Shown here: positions 22,205 through 33,323 of the stretch, in pieces
How positions within the stretch are numbered: the stretch's first letter is position 1
Layout of the letters: the number at the start of each line of letters is the position of its first letter
Program-made: the position numbers and the translations under genes
Notes under the pieces: model-generated
What the model was told of the DNA's origin: nothing
Databases searched by the model: none
What the model saw: only the letters and a program-made list of their open reading frames with translations
Source: Oncomelania hupensis
Taxonomy: Eukaryota; Mollusca; Gastropoda; Littorinimorpha; Pomatiopsidae
DNA length: 64,000 nt
Direction: 5' to 3'
Assembly (NCBI GenBank): GCA_036898135.1
Contig: CM072512.1
Span: 8,782,984-8,846,983 of the forward strand

Positions 22205-22380
22205 CATCATCATCATCATCATCATCATCGCCATCACCATCATCATCCTCATCTTTATCATCATCATCATCATCACTTCATCACCACCATCATCATCACC
22301 TCCTTCATCATCACCACCATCATCATCATCACCACCACGTCATCACCACCATCATCATCACCTCCTTCATCTCCACCATT

Positions 22381-22412
<32 letters not shown>

Positions 22413-22508
22413 TTCATCACCACCACCATCATCACCTCCTTCATCACCACCACCACCACCACCATCATCATAATCATCATCATCATCATCATCATCACCA
22501 TCACTATA
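22126..22508. repeat. Long (ATC)n/(ACC) array
   Basis: ATC array with CTC, CCA and TTCATC interruptions over nearly 380 bp. The poly-His and poly-Ile frames of 150-200 codons here are artefacts. Confidence 0.98.
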
Positions 22509-22552
22509 GGTTCTCTCTTTTTGTCGCCCGGTCGCCCAGGATAATGCTCCTT

Positions 22553-22682
22553 CAATTGTCACGGGCGTCAGACGATGCGCCTTGGGCAGCTAGTGGGCGC
22601 CTCGGAAGGCTTGACTTAGATCTTGTATCAGCCAGCGCCTTGAGCAGCTCTTGAGCTGGAAAAAGCGCTATATTCAAACGAT
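22553..22682 (+). mobile_element. SINE-A, 3' part
   Basis: TTGTCACGGGCGTCAGACG, GCGCCTCGGAAGGCTTGA, CAGCGCCTTGAGCAGCTCTT and AAAAGCGCTATATTCAAACG. It lies immediately after the ATC array. 22690-23580 holds no recognised feature except a short TTG/GTGG-rich run near 23180-23225. Confidence 0.8.
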
Positions 22683-23584
22683 TTTTAAAATAATGTCCTT
22701 TACCAACAATTTGTACTGTAATTTAGGATATAAAGCGATAGGACTTTAAAATTTGATTTTAATTCTCGAACGATTTATAGATTTATCAGTTCGGTTCACT
22801 TCTTATTTCGTGAGAGTAAAGCAAAGGCTATATTATTTTGAAACCGTTTTGTTTCAGAACAAGGCTAAGTTCCAAAACACAAAAGAGCCACTTGTCAGTC
22901 GCTATGATGCAACGGGGCGGCTAATGGGAGACTACTCTAGCGTGAGTGGCAGGCAGGGGAGAGAACTGCATGACAATGAAGTCTGGCGGTTTATTGTGGA
23001 CCTTCCACCCGTCGTCTGCTTGTCAGTCGCCTGTCAATGGAGGCATCACTCCTTTGCTCGCTTTAGTAAGCTTCCGCCGGAACGACAAGGGAAAATAGTT
23101 CCGTTACTTCTTCCGTCGTGCAGTCAAGATAACTAATGGTATTCGTCAAGCTGTCAAATGTAGGGTTTTTTTCTCGGTTTTTTGTTGTTGTTGTTTTTGG
23201 TGGTGGTGGTGGTGGGGGGGGGATTGGAGTGAGGGTGGGGTGTCTACCTGTACAGTGCATCCTTATTTTATGACTTCGAAATAGTAAGTAAGAAACCGTT
23301 AGAGATGAGCTCGCCGAGATTATACTTATTGAGGTCCAGAAAGGTGTCCAATCCAATGTTACTTAAGATAAAATCTCCAGTGAAGACTGCTCATCAAGAC
23401 GTTTGTGGATGTTCGGACAACATTCTTCATCCTTGCGGGCAAAATTCCAGTTGCTTTCTCAGCAAAAGTATGGCAGCCGCAGGGTAGTGCAGGGTTGGAG
23501 GAGGGGTGGAGTGGTTGGTCAGATATATTATATTAGGGCTAGCTTGCAGGATGTGTTTTTTTATATTTTATCTGGCATCCACTT

Positions 23585-23690
23585 TAGGACATGAGTGTCA
23601 GGATGTTTAAAGTCCGTTGTGGGATGCAATGCGCGCAAAAACTAGACATCGGATAAAAAGTACTCTTATTCCAAAGAGTGGGAGGAGATG
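23585..23690 (-). mobile_element. SINE-A fragment
   Basis: AGGACATGAGTGTCAGGATG, AAAGTCCGTTGTGGGATG and ACTAGACATCGG match the reverse SINE-A body; the ends are lost. Confidence 0.7.
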
Positions 23691-23756
23691 AACTGCTCAC
23701 ACCTTAGAAGTTAATATTTCCACCCTTGCGTGGATAGAACACACGGACGTTCGTTC

Positions 23757-24064
23757 GACACTGGGAACTTTGGTACTGGTAACTGTTAACTTTGGTACTG
23801 TTAACTGTTAACTTTGGTACTGTTAACTTTGGCACTGTTAACTGTTAACTTTGGTTATGGTAACTGTTAACTTTGGTACTGGTAACTGTTAACTTTGGTA
23901 CTGGTAACTGCGAACTTTGGTACTGGTAACTGTTAACTTTGGCACTGGTAACTGTTAACTTTGGTTTTGGTAACTGTTAACTTTGGTACTGGTAACCGTT
24001 AACTTTGGCACTGGTAACTGTTAACTTTGGTACGGGTAACTGTTAACTTTGGCACTGGTAGCTT
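23757..24064. repeat. 22-bp minisatellite
   Basis: About 14 units of a 22-bp motif whose core is GGTAACTGTTAACTTTGGTA, with small length variants. The internal GTTAAC makes each unit partly palindromic. Confidence 0.95.
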
Positions 24065-24111
24065 CAACACTTATAACCTGCTGCGTGTGTTTTGGTATTA
24101 GCACTCAACAC

Positions 24112-24245
24112 TAGGACCTGAGTGTCAGGATCTTTTGAAGTCCGAGCGTTGAAACATATGTGTGCACGGACAATAGATCTTTTGTATTGTAATTATTTAT
24201 AGGGGTATTTAGACCTCGGTTTATACTCTCACCAAAAGGAATACT
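24112..24245 (-). mobile_element. SINE-A fragment
   Basis: ACCTGAGTGTCAGGATC, TGAAGTCCGAGCGTTG and AGACCTCGGTTTATACTCTC, with an A/T-rich insertion between them. Confidence 0.65.
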
Positions 24246-24740
24246 ATAAGACTGTGAGTGGCGACAGAACTTCTGGCAAACACAGTCGGTCGGCCTCCGC
24301 TTCTCTGACAACTAACCAGTACATCTGGAATCCAGATCCAGATCCAGATCCAACGCCACATTATCTTTTAGCCCAAATCTGACGGGATTTTCTCTTACCG
24401 TTGTAGCCAAATGTTGAGATCCGCATTCTTCAGATTCCCTTTTAGCAACTGTCAGTTGTCTGGCGCATGTTATGAAACTCCCCTTATCCCCCTCCCCCTT
24501 CCCCTCCCCTCAACCACACTCTCAGCTCTGGTATTCCAGAGACTCCCAGCTTTTGTCAGCAGACAATACGGACATCAAGAATTACTTTGGACAGGTTCAG
24601 GTCCCTCTCTACCGCTGGCTCAATCCACAACCTAATTTAGCTGGGCCTCTTACATTCTCAGTATAAAATACCTTTTGAGATCACGTTGACTGATTTGTTG
24701 TTTAGGCCAGAAGAGAAAGGCGAAGATGAGGAAGGAGGAG

Positions 24741-24761
24741 GAGGAGAAGAAGAAGAAGAAT

Positions 24762-24838
<77 letters not shown>

Positions 24839-24873
24839 GATGATGATGATGGTGATGGTGATGATGATGATGG

Positions 24874-24942
<69 letters not shown>

Positions 24943-24943
24943 G
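24741..24943. repeat. (GAA)n-(GAT)n microsatellite
   Basis: Short GAG/GAA stretch followed by about 60 GAT units with GGT interruptions. Asp-, Met- and His-rich frames are artefacts. 24250-24740 has no supported feature. Confidence 0.97.
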
Positions 24944-25002
24944 AACAGTTTTGATGCCTGTCACGATTCCTTAAAAGAGGCAATACAGATTTATTCAACT
25001 GA

Positions 25003-25376
25003 ATAATAATAATAATAATAATGTTCGTCAATTGTAAGGCGCCTTCGCCTAAGGATCAAGGCGCTGGCCGATACAGGATCTAACTCAAACCGCCCGAGAC
25101 GCCCACCCGCAGCCTTTGGGCGCCTGGTGGAACGCCCGGTCAACTGAACAGAATCCTGGGCAGCCACTGATGGGGGAGAAGGACCAAGTGCATGCTGGGT
25201 GTGTTCTTGTTACCGGCACTCACCCGTCTAGGACATGAGCGTCAGGATCTTTAAAGTCCGTTATGATGGAATGTATGCGACACACAGACTAGACCTCGGT
25301 TTAAACTCTCATCCGAAGGAGTAGGAAAACAGGATTAAAGTGTCTTTCCCACGGACACAACATAATGGCCCGGCCA
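25003..25376 (-). mobile_element. SINE-A with (AAT)n tail, head lost
   Basis: A short AAT run (25003-25022) marks the 3' end. The body follows in reverse: CAAGGCGCTGGCCGATACAG, CCTTTGGGCGCCTGG, TAGGACATGAGCGTCAGG, AGACTAGACCTCGG and CACGGACACAACATAATGG. The tRNA-like head is replaced at 25377 by the (AAG)n array. Confidence 0.85.
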
Positions 25377-25383
25377 GGGAATA

Positions 25384-25465
25384 GAAGAAGAAGAAGAAGA
25401 AGAAGAAGAAGAAGAAGAAGAAGAAGAAGAAGAAGAAGAAGAAGAAGAAGAAGAAGAAGAAGAAC
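25384..25465. repeat. (AAG)n microsatellite
   Basis: About 27 AAG units inside the former tRNA-like head of the adjacent SINE-A, followed by AAC/AAG variants to about 25497. Confidence 0.97.
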
Positions 25466-25739
25466 AATGACAAGAAGAACAAGAACAAGAAGAAAGCGGA
25501 TACAGTTTAACAAAGGGGGTGGGGGAGGTGAAAAATGGGGGAAGGGAAAAAAAAGAACTTATAATTTGTTTCCGACCGCGAAAGAGTGAGCGCACGAACC
25601 TAATTTCCGATCCGATCTTTTCATTTTCCGTTACTTTTGCTTTGAATTTGAATGAACTGCTATATTTATATCTTCGCGGAATGTAGACAAGTAATTTTGC
25701 GTCATTTTATTTACGGGACAGCATAACGGTAGTGTACTC

Positions 25740-26575
25740 TTACTTTTCCTTCCATGTCAAAATTTGGTAGTAGACTATGTAGCCTACTTCTTTGATGAAG
25801 TTTAAACGTGAAATTTTTCGTCACGACAGCTGTTATTGGCTTTATGATACGTTTCGGTACTTTTGGAAACTTGCAATGGAAATCACTTAATATAGGCTTA
25901 TTAAGGCGGTGATATTTCCTTCAAAGTCAGCATTTGATGTTGTATGCTGCTTTGATACAGAGTAAACATAATTATGTAGTCGTGCGTGTTCTAATACTTT
26001 GTTGGTACCTTTGAAATCTTGCAAATGGAAGTAATTATTAATCCATTTTTTAAAAGCGTTATTAAAAGTATGGTGACGACAGTTTTGTAAAAATTTACTT
26101 CAGTGTCAACATTTTATGTTGTACGTTGCCTTGAGCGGAAGATTAAACGTAATTGTGTAGTCATGCAAGGGAAGTAACTACTATATTTATGCAAGCGAAA
26201 TTACTGCTACATTTAGGGTTGGCTTTAGAAGCAGATCGTCAACAGTTGTGTAAACTTTTCCTTCAAGGTAAATTGTGTGCCGCTTTCAGGAAAATTAAAT
26301 ATATATATATTTTTTTTAGTCGTAAGATCTATTAGTTTACGTTAGTTTTCGACACCTTTGAAAACTTGCAAGGGAAGTAACTAGTACATTTAGGTCGGCA
26401 TTAGAAGTAGGTGGACAACAGGTGTGTAAAATTAGCCTGCGGTTCAAGATGTATTTCTTTGATAAAGATTACACTTAACTGTTCCGTCACGAGAGCTGAT
26501 AGTTCGCGGTACGTCTCGTTACCTTCCAGAACTTTGCAAGGGACATGACTATCACATTAGGTTAGAGTTAGGAGT
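25740..26575. repeat. ~170-bp diverged tandem repeat, five units
   Basis: Two landmark words recur. (1) A CCTTC…TGTC…TTGATG/GATAAAG…TTAAACgTAAT-like segment begins near 25744, 25915, 26097, 26268 and 26432 (spacings 171, 182, 171, 164). (2) TACCTTTGAAAnCTTGCAAGGGAAGTAAC-like text lies near 25853, 26003, 26347 and 26520. The units are strongly diverged and non-coding. Confidence 0.55.
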
Positions 26576-26818
26576 AGCTAACTTCTCACCCTTCATCCTC
26601 TCCTTCCTGTCCATGGGAAGGAAAGGAGAGGAAAGTTAAGGATATTATTAAGAAGTTCTTTGGGGGAAAATCTGTATATAGGGAAATCTGTATTTGAGGA
26701 AATCTGTACTTGGAGAAATTCGTTTTGGGGGACGTGCGCGTAGATATTTCTTGTCTGTCCATCTTGGAAGAGCTTTTAGATGAGTTTGGACGAGTTCGTC
26801 TCGTAACCGAGTTCTTTT

Positions 26819-26955
26819 TTCACACGCACACCTCTGAGCGATCGCTTATACCCACGCGTCCACACTCCCCACACCCACCCACACACACACGTGCACGCAC
26901 AAACAAAGCCCAACACACACTCATTAACCCAAATACACGTTCTCACGCACAGAGC
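26819..26955. repeat. CA-rich low-complexity DNA
   Basis: CACACGCACAC and CACACACACACGTGCAC runs. No feature. Confidence 0.8.
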
Positions 26956-26989
26956 AAACTGATTTCAATTTAATTTAACAGTTCATTTA

Positions 26990-27312
26990 ATGTCTTTTTA
27001 CAAATCCCGTCGAGAACGACATAACCTAATAATGTACCACAAAATAGTCAATAATCATGTACCACACTATATGTATAATCTTATTCCACCACTAGTTGCA
27101 TATATTAACCCCACCACTGACGTAGACCGCTTGAAAGACACGTTCCTCATAAAAAAACTGAAATAGACCACACATCTTTCTTCCCATCAACTACTATCTC
27201 ATGGAACTATTTACCAGAGAGCACACAAGAAACGGTATCAACTGGAGCCATCAAGCATTACCTTCGAAGAGATGTTGCCTGCATCCCCCAGGATTTTCTG
27301 GTGAGGATATGG
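26990..27312 (+). pseudogene. LINE-C reverse transcriptase C-terminal remnant
   Basis: From ATG-like 26990 the frame reads 'RRERHNLIMYHKIVNNHVPH' and 'YMYNLIPPLVAYI', the RRR.xLIMFYKIVNG…Y..LIPP pattern of a LINE C-terminal domain. After a frameshift near 27165 it continues 'TSFFPSTTISWNYLPEST' and 'GAIKHYLRRDVA', the matching SFFPSTI..WN.LP tail. Two frames are needed, so it is broken. It is distinct from the GGATA-LINE and lies next to a GGATA-LINE copy. Confidence 0.7.
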
Positions 27313-27337
27313 GATGAAGGAAGGGGGGGGACTATCC

Positions 27338-28052
27338 TATCCTATCCTATCCTATCCTATCCCATAACTCGGAGGTCGTAGGGGCACCACAGATGATCGT
27401 TTAACCAGCGTACTTCATCTTTCCCTGTCCTCAGCAACCCTGATTGTTTCGCTCAGTGTCAAACCAGTCCATTCTCGAATGTTGTCCTCCCACCTCTTTT
27501 TCGGTCTTCCTCTTCTTCTACCTCCTTGCACTGTGCCTTGCAGGATGGTCTTTGCAAGACCTGATGATCTGGTGACGTGGCCATACCATCGGAGTTTCCG
27601 TTTTTTCACCAATGTGAGCAAGTCATCGTGTTGTTCAATGGCTTGTGTGATAATCTGTCGGACTTCGTCGTTGGTTATTTGCTGGGTATAGGAAATGTCT
27701 AGAAGTCTTCTATAGCACCTCATCTTCATGCTTTGTTTTATTCACTGTAGATCTGCTGTGAGGGTCCATGTTTCTCAAGCATATAGGAAGATGGAGATGA
27801 CAAGGGAGCGCAGCAGCTTTACCTTGGAATGTAGACTGATGGTCTTGTCTTTCCAAATTGGCTTCAACCTTGCCAGGGCAGCAGTTGTTTGTGCGATCCT
27901 GGAGAGGACGTCCTGTCGGGACCCATTGGCTCCTAAGAATTTCAAGCTATGCACTATGTCGAGGGATTGGCCTTGGACTTTGATGTCCGCGTTGGTGCCA
28001 TTGGTGTTGTTGGTCATCATTTTGGTCTTCTCTGCACTTATTTCCAGGGAAA
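27338..28052 (-). mobile_element. GGATA-LINE, ~700-bp 3' fragment
   Basis: On the minus strand it covers the RT thumb through the C-terminus: 'EISAEKTKMMTNNTNGT', 'LSRIAQTTAALARLKPIWKD', 'LVISIFLYA', stop, 'ETWTLTADLQ', then 'MRCYRRLLDISYTQ', 'KLRWYGHVTRSSGLAK' and 'RWEDNIREWTGLTL'. It ends with five TATCC-type tail units at the left. A TGC-to-TGA-like stop within 'FLYACET' and another after 'ADLQ' show it is dead. This is one of the longest copies of the family here. Confidence 0.9.
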
Positions 28053-28074
28053 TAAATGCAGAGAAAATAAATAA

Positions 28075-28730
28075 ATTGTTCTGGACCTTTCTCAAAATAA
28101 CTCCCCGGGTCAAGGGCTGTAGTGGTTAAAAGTTTATTTTTGTAGTGGCTGTTCTGGACCTGTTCAAGTTTAACTACCCTTTGGTGTTTTATAAATATGT
28201 TTGTTTAGGAGCTCCTCTGGGCATGTCCTGCCTGTATTGCCTCTCATCTTGCTAACGTATAATCTATAGCCATTGCTAACCAGAGAGGGGGGGGGGGGAG
28301 TGGGGAGTGGAAAAGTCTGGACCTGATCCAGTGTGACTCCCGAGTAGTTGTTTTCGGACAATTAAAATTGTCCCAGAATAACTCCCGTAGAGGGCATCTG
28401 GGATTGTTTCACATTTAATCTCCATTGAAAAGGGGGCTGTTTTGGCACTTGTCCAGTTTAACTCCTTGTAGTTTTTCTGGTACAAAATTGTCCAATGCCT
28501 AAGTAACTCCCTGGGGGCTGTTCTGGCACAAATAGAGAGTCAGTCCAGTTCATGATCTTGGTCGTCACCATGTAATCTTCATTCTCCGATTAACTCCTGG
28601 GAGTTGATTTGGAACAGAAGGGGAGCCATTCTGGGCCATGACTCCGATAGAGTTAATCTGGGCCTGGACTTAAAACTATTCTAAGGAGTAAAACTGATAA
28701 TTGGGGGCTGTTTCGGCACGTTACAACGGC
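28075..28730. repeat. Degenerate TTCTGGAC…AACTCC repeat block
   Basis: Words GTTCTGGACC/TTCTGGCAC and TTTAACTCC/ATAACTCCC alternate irregularly (about 28079, 28097, 28151, 28316, 28374, 28463, 28507, 28518, 28591, 28640). The first unit contains a 63-bp segment repeated exactly at 29420. No reading frame is convincing. Confidence 0.5.
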
Positions 28731-29244
28731 TTATACAAGCTTGCTTCTTGCCATTCTGGCACACAATAAAATATTTTTCTTTGGCATGTTTTTCCATTAA
28801 TAAAACACACGCTCAAACCAATGTCTTTGTCAAATGTGATATTAGACTAGGATGGACGCGCGCGCACACCCAAACACACACACATTTACCCCCTCCGCCT
28901 CCAAGAAAAATTACATTTGATCCTTTGATGATATATGCAAATTCAATGTATTAGAGTGTAATGTATTAGAGTGTAATAAAATATTTCGTGTGCGTGTTGT
29001 TGATGTGGTTGTTGTTGTTGATGATGTTGTTGTGTCTGCGCGTGTAAGCTTACAGTATGTACGAGCGCACGGTTGTTGATTAACACTATTACAACTTTTT
29101 TGTTTTGATAGACGTGGAAAAGAAAGTTAAACGATATTCCTGACATGTGCTGATTCTTCCACACCCTTACAACGGTACAAAAACAAAACAAAAATGTTTT
29201 AAACTATTAAAAAGTTTTCGATGATTCTTGATGCGTTGTGGGGG

Positions 29245-29419
<175 letters not shown>

Positions 29420-29422
<3 letters not shown>

Positions 29423-29482
29423 ACTCCCCGGGTCAAGGGCTGTAGTGGTTAAAAGTTTATTTTTGTAGTGGCTGTTCTGGAC
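29420..29482. repeat. Exact 63-bp duplicate of 28097-28159
   Basis: Every base from ATAACTCCCCGGG… to …GGCTGTTCTGGAC matches the upstream segment 1.3 kb away. It starts exactly in the right arm of the AT palindrome. Confidence 0.95.
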
Positions 29483-29484
29483 AC

Positions 29485-29600
29485 ATATATATAGATATAG
29501 ATATAGATAGATAGATTGATAGATTGATAGATTGATAGATTAATAGATTGATAGATAGATTGATAGATAGATAGATAGATATATAGATAGATAGATAGGG
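29485..29600. repeat. (ATAG)n/(ATTG) microsatellite
   Basis: GATA/ATAG array with GATTGATA variants running up to the SINE-F target site. Confidence 0.95.
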
Positions 29601-29605
29601 TTTAT

Positions 29606-29885
29606 GGGTAAGGTAAAAGTAAAGGTAGTCCCATGGCCTTGTGGCCGTAGGGGAGCGTGATGTTGGAGATCACACTTATCTTGGGCCAGCGTAATGAGGG
29701 TGATACCCATCTCTCTCCCTCGCTGCTTTACCTTCCCCACCCTTAAGAGAGTAGGTACTCAGTCACAGTTGAGTCAACTGGGGGGCGTTGTTATTTGTCG
29801 CTTCACGTTTTGCTAACCGCACTGGACGGTGCTTAACTTGCGACACAGTAGCGAGTGCTCCAACCACTGCGCTATCCGACACCCC
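29606..29885 (-). mobile_element. SINE-F (tRNA-headed) with 11-bp TSD
   Basis: Flanked by ATAGGGTTTAT at 29595-29605 and 29886-29896. The minus strand starts GGGGTGTCGGATAGCGCAG and has an excellent A box (TAGCGCAGTGG); the B box is not obvious. The 3' end runs …CCATGGGACTACC…ACCTTACCCATA into the target. Length is 280 bp, non-coding. Related GTAAAGGTAAA words occur near 51217 and 57519. Confidence 0.85.
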
Positions 29886-29992
29886 ATAGGGTTTATTGGT
29901 GTTTTGATATCTGAGGATTTGCTGCGTGCCTATTTCTCTCTTAATATTAAATCTTATACTTAATCCCTGTTATAAAAAGAAACAGTTTCAAA

Positions 29993-29995
<3 letters not shown>

Positions 29996-30029
<34 letters not shown>
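29996..30029. repeat. (CT)n microsatellite
   Basis: A short pure CT run directly before the LINE-D remnant. Confidence 0.95.
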
Positions 30030-30033
<4 letters not shown>

Positions 30034-30052
30034 AAAAATGTGTTTGAGTCAG

Positions 30053-30393
30053 AATCATATTTTGAATCAATGTACATTAAATGCTTTAGAGATTGCTTGA
30101 CAAAGCTACGGCTTGGTGTGCTTCCAGTGAAAGCATCCTTTTTAAGAATGACATTAGACTGTAGTAGAGATGTGCTATGCCAGTGTTGTAATGTGTTAGA
30201 AGATGAAGATCACTTTTTAAATGTATGCACCCTATACAATAACGAGAGAAAGAAATATTTAACATTCCCGTTTCAAACATATGTACATGTTCTAAGAAAT
30301 GGCTCAAAATTTCAGATTTGGAGAATATGTATGTTTATATTTCATGCCTTGAAAACAAGAAATGAATTTTATGAACAAGTAACACTAAGCTGA
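30053..30393 (+). pseudogene. LINE-D C-terminal zinc-finger domain remnant
   Basis: An open frame ending at TGA near 30391 reads 'FRDCLTKLRLGVLPVKAS', then 'DVLCQCCNVLEDEDHFLNVC' and 'NNERKKYL'. The C-x2-C…H-x4-C arrangement after a 'KLRLG' helix is the C-terminal CCHC-like finger found after the RT of several LINE groups. The sequence downstream to about 30537 (…TTTTGGGAATTAAACGG) is probably its 3' untranslated region. The RT itself is missing. Confidence 0.7.
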
Positions 30394-30537
30394 ACCTTCA
30401 TTATGTGATGGATTGTGTCTTATATCCACAAGCTGACCACGTGATCTACCTTATATTCTAGGGGCTGGAGGCCCACAGAATTTGTGTTATTGTTGTGTAA
30501 TTGTGTATTTTTTGGGAATTAAACGGACGATGTCCAA

Positions 30538-30565
30538 AACGTCTCTCTCTCTGTCTCTCTCTGTC

Positions 30566-30634
<69 letters not shown>

Positions 30635-30640
30635 TTCTCT
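30538..30640. repeat. (CT)n with CTGT interruptions
   Basis: CTCTCTGT units then a pure CT run, followed by T-rich and (GT)n sequence up to about 30815. The Ser/Leu frames are artefacts. Confidence 0.96.
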
Positions 30641-30896
30641 TTCTTTCTATTTCTTTCTCTGTCCCTCTCAGCATGTATTTGATTCTCTATGATTTATCTC
30701 TGGTGGTGCTAAAATAGGTGCTTGTCGCTGGATGTGTTCTAAATGTGTGTGTATATGGGTGTGTGCATGTGTGAGTGGGGGTGTGTGTATATGTGTGTGT
30801 GTGTTTGTGTGGATGAGTCATACAGAGTTATCCAACTGGAAAACTCATTTATTCTTTAAAAAATGTCTGATCTCGCCCCCTATCACCATCATCGTT

Positions 30897-31167
30897 CCTT
30901 CTTTTGTGATTGAGACCACCGCCGTCACACCGCACGCCCCCAGCCCCCTCACTCCTTAGCTGCTCTCCTCCTCCCCCTCCCTCCCTCGTCTTTTATAGCT
31001 TACTTGTAAATATTATTGTCTATGTTTGTATTATGTCTTTGCATAATTTATTAGTGTCTTGTTTTCGTTTAACTTCTTTTTGTATGTGTTTCGATGTTAA
31101 CGTTAAGTAGCAATGCCTGGGCTTTGAACTGATGTCATTAAGGAAAACAAGCGTTATATAAATACCC

Positions 31168-31241
<74 letters not shown>
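30897..31241 (+). mobile_element. SINE-C copy 2 with expanded (ATT)n tail
   Basis: Shares with the copy at 11.69 kb a C/T-rich middle (CCCCTCACTCCTTAGCTGCTC, CTCCCTCC), TGGGCTTTGAACTGATGTCAT and the 3' end AGCGTTATATAAATACCC, which runs directly into 24 ATT units (31170-31241). The tRNA head is degraded. Confidence 0.75.
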
Positions 31242-31242
<1 letters not shown>

Positions 31243-31299
31243 GTTATTGAATGGAGCTTGGATGCTGAAAATTAGGGTTTTGATGGCAGGAAGTGTGGG

Positions 31300-31345
31300 G
31301 GGGGGGGGGGGGTTGGGGGGGAATGGGGGTTTGGGTGTGTATGGT
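31300..31345. repeat. Poly-G tract with T interruptions
   Basis: G runs of up to about 14 nt. The sequence from 31345 to 31675 has no supported feature. Confidence 0.8.
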
Positions 31346-31681
31346 GTAAAATAATTCCTTGAGCGAGAAGTACAATGTAGAAAGAAATCTAATACAAAAA
31401 CAATACATTTTCCCTTTCATACACATTTTTCCAAAGGTAGACATTCCCATATCGTGATTTTAGAGCGCCTCTCCAGATAGCGCGTCTCTTTCTGTATTGT
31501 ATTATAGGCCTACTATTATAACAGATCCAAGATATTAGTTTGGTTTTTGTATGTATTGTTTAACATCTCCTGTGGTCATTTTATTACAGTTTGTTTATTT
31601 CTTTAATTTAACGCCTTTCCACCTTAGTGATTTTAGAATTATTTTATTACAGGTACATCAACATCATTGCACATTCATGAG

Positions 31682-32294
31682 TGTTACGTTGAAACGCGCA
31701 CGATAGTTCGTGTGTGACGCGCACGATAGATGCGATCGATTTGTTTTGCTAAGCATGCAATAACAGAGTGTATTTATCCTTGATTTGATTTTGCGTTGTT
31801 GTTAGAAGAAGCTTTGTATAACGTTGGTAATTTTAGTTGGTCGATATTATTTGAGAATTTTATAGAGTTGGTTGTTTACTATCGATCGAAGCGTATGGAT
31901 AAATCTAGTGGTAACTAAAGAAGCTTCCATCCCAAATAAGGTTGTATTATGTGAGACAGTAATGACGAAGTCTGTTCTGATTGGTTGTGGTGTGTCATGC
32001 TGGGGTATTCTCACCCTTTCTGGAGTGTAGAGAGACTATATATATAGTGCCGCACTGTTTCAAAAGGTGGTTGATAGTTGAAAATTGTAGAGGATTGTAA
32101 AGTGAAAAAGTGATTGAGCCTTTGTATGCAGTTGTTGATGTTCGCTGAATAAAGTTGGAAAACTACAGACGACGACATTGCCTTGTTGCTGAGTGAGCAG
32201 GCTGCGTGGATAAACGAATCTGAGTTACACTTGATCAGGTTTCAAGCATCGGGGCTGAATCAACTGATAAAAAAAACCAACATCGAGTGTAACA
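31682..32294 (+). mobile_element. Solo LTR with 5-bp TSD
   Basis: Starts TGTTACG and ends GTGTAACA, so the termini are TG…CA with a 6-bp inverted repeat (TGTTAC/GTAACA). It is flanked by ATGAG on both sides (31677-31681 and 32295-32299). Inside are a TATA box (TATATATA, 32037-32046) and a polyadenylation signal (AATAAA, 32148-32153) about 110 bp apart, as expected for the R region. Orientation is taken from these signals. No internal retrotransposon sequence adjoins it, so the rest was lost by LTR-LTR recombination (inference). Superfamily not assigned. Confidence 0.85.
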
Positions 32295-32299
32295 ATGAG

Positions 32300-33220
32300 A
32301 ATAGATATTATGTCATATTACATCATAAATACAACAAAGTGACCAGAGTTTGAGCATTTACTCATCCAAAAACCAAAAATCGGTGTAGAGTTTGCTTCTT
32401 TTTTTAATCTCTAAGAGTACAAACATTATAAAGCAAAGAAATGAATGAATAAAATTCATTATATATCTAAGACTCTTACATCAGCTACATAAAGCGCTTG
32501 CTTCCCTATCTTTGGAAACAAGAGAACATTATTTAATCTTTCTCAACGCTCGTGGTTGGCGACAACAACCTGCCAAAATTGTGGTCTGCACAGTTTTTGT
32601 ATAATATCTACTCAAAAGATATATACCAACTCTTTGTTTTGGTAACTTTAATGCAAAAACACCCTGAAAATGTGTCTGACGTTGATTTTATTTCGAACGT
32701 TGGACAAAGGCGATTATACCACACACATTTCTCCAGTCTTAGTGGTTCAGAGCAATCCTCGATCTCAAATCCAAAATGGCGCCTTAGCTTCAAAGCTATT
32801 GGAAATAGGCTCCGGCATTTCTTACAGTCAGATTTGGGCGCCTGTGGTTCTGGCTTACGACTTTTGGAAAAAAAGATGCACGAAAGAAAAAAATGTAAGA
32901 GATGCGGGCGCCTGTGGTCAGAACTAAGGATAGGATGTTATTACTTAAAACTTTCAGACAGTTTCTATATTAATTGCTTCCGCAGTCTGTGATAATATTC
33001 TTAGGGAAATGTCGACAAATGTAAATATTATTTGGCTGCTTGCAAATCGTTGGCTTATACTTCAATTATTATTGACGTTCAAAACTGTTTGTGATGTCAA
33101 ACTTGAATAGAAGTTATCAAACGGCCTCTGATATGCACAAGAGAATTATAAAGAGAAACAAAAAGCGGGTTAAAAAGGTTCCTTTCAGTGGCCATTGTTA
33201 CCGGGGTGTCCTAATCTGTT
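32300..33220. other. No supported feature
   Basis: A/T-rich DNA with reading frames up to about 146 codons (plus strand from 32552) that show no domain, signal peptide or compositional sign of coding that I can recognise. Confidence 0.5.
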
Positions 33221-33221
33221 C

Positions 33222-33323
33222 GTCTCCCTGTCTCTGTGCCTTTGTCTGTCTGTCTGTCTCTCTTAAATCTTACTTAATCCCTTTGTCTCTGTCTCTTTCT
33301 CTGTGTCTGTCTGTCTCTTTCTT

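Noticed and set aside
22028..22654. 208-codon His-rich protein
   Set aside because: The His run is the ATC/CAC array and the C-terminal part is a SINE-A end.
29926..30050. N-terminal extension of the LINE-D frame
   Set aside because: It is T-rich sequence plus a CT microsatellite; only the part from about 30053 resembles a LINE.
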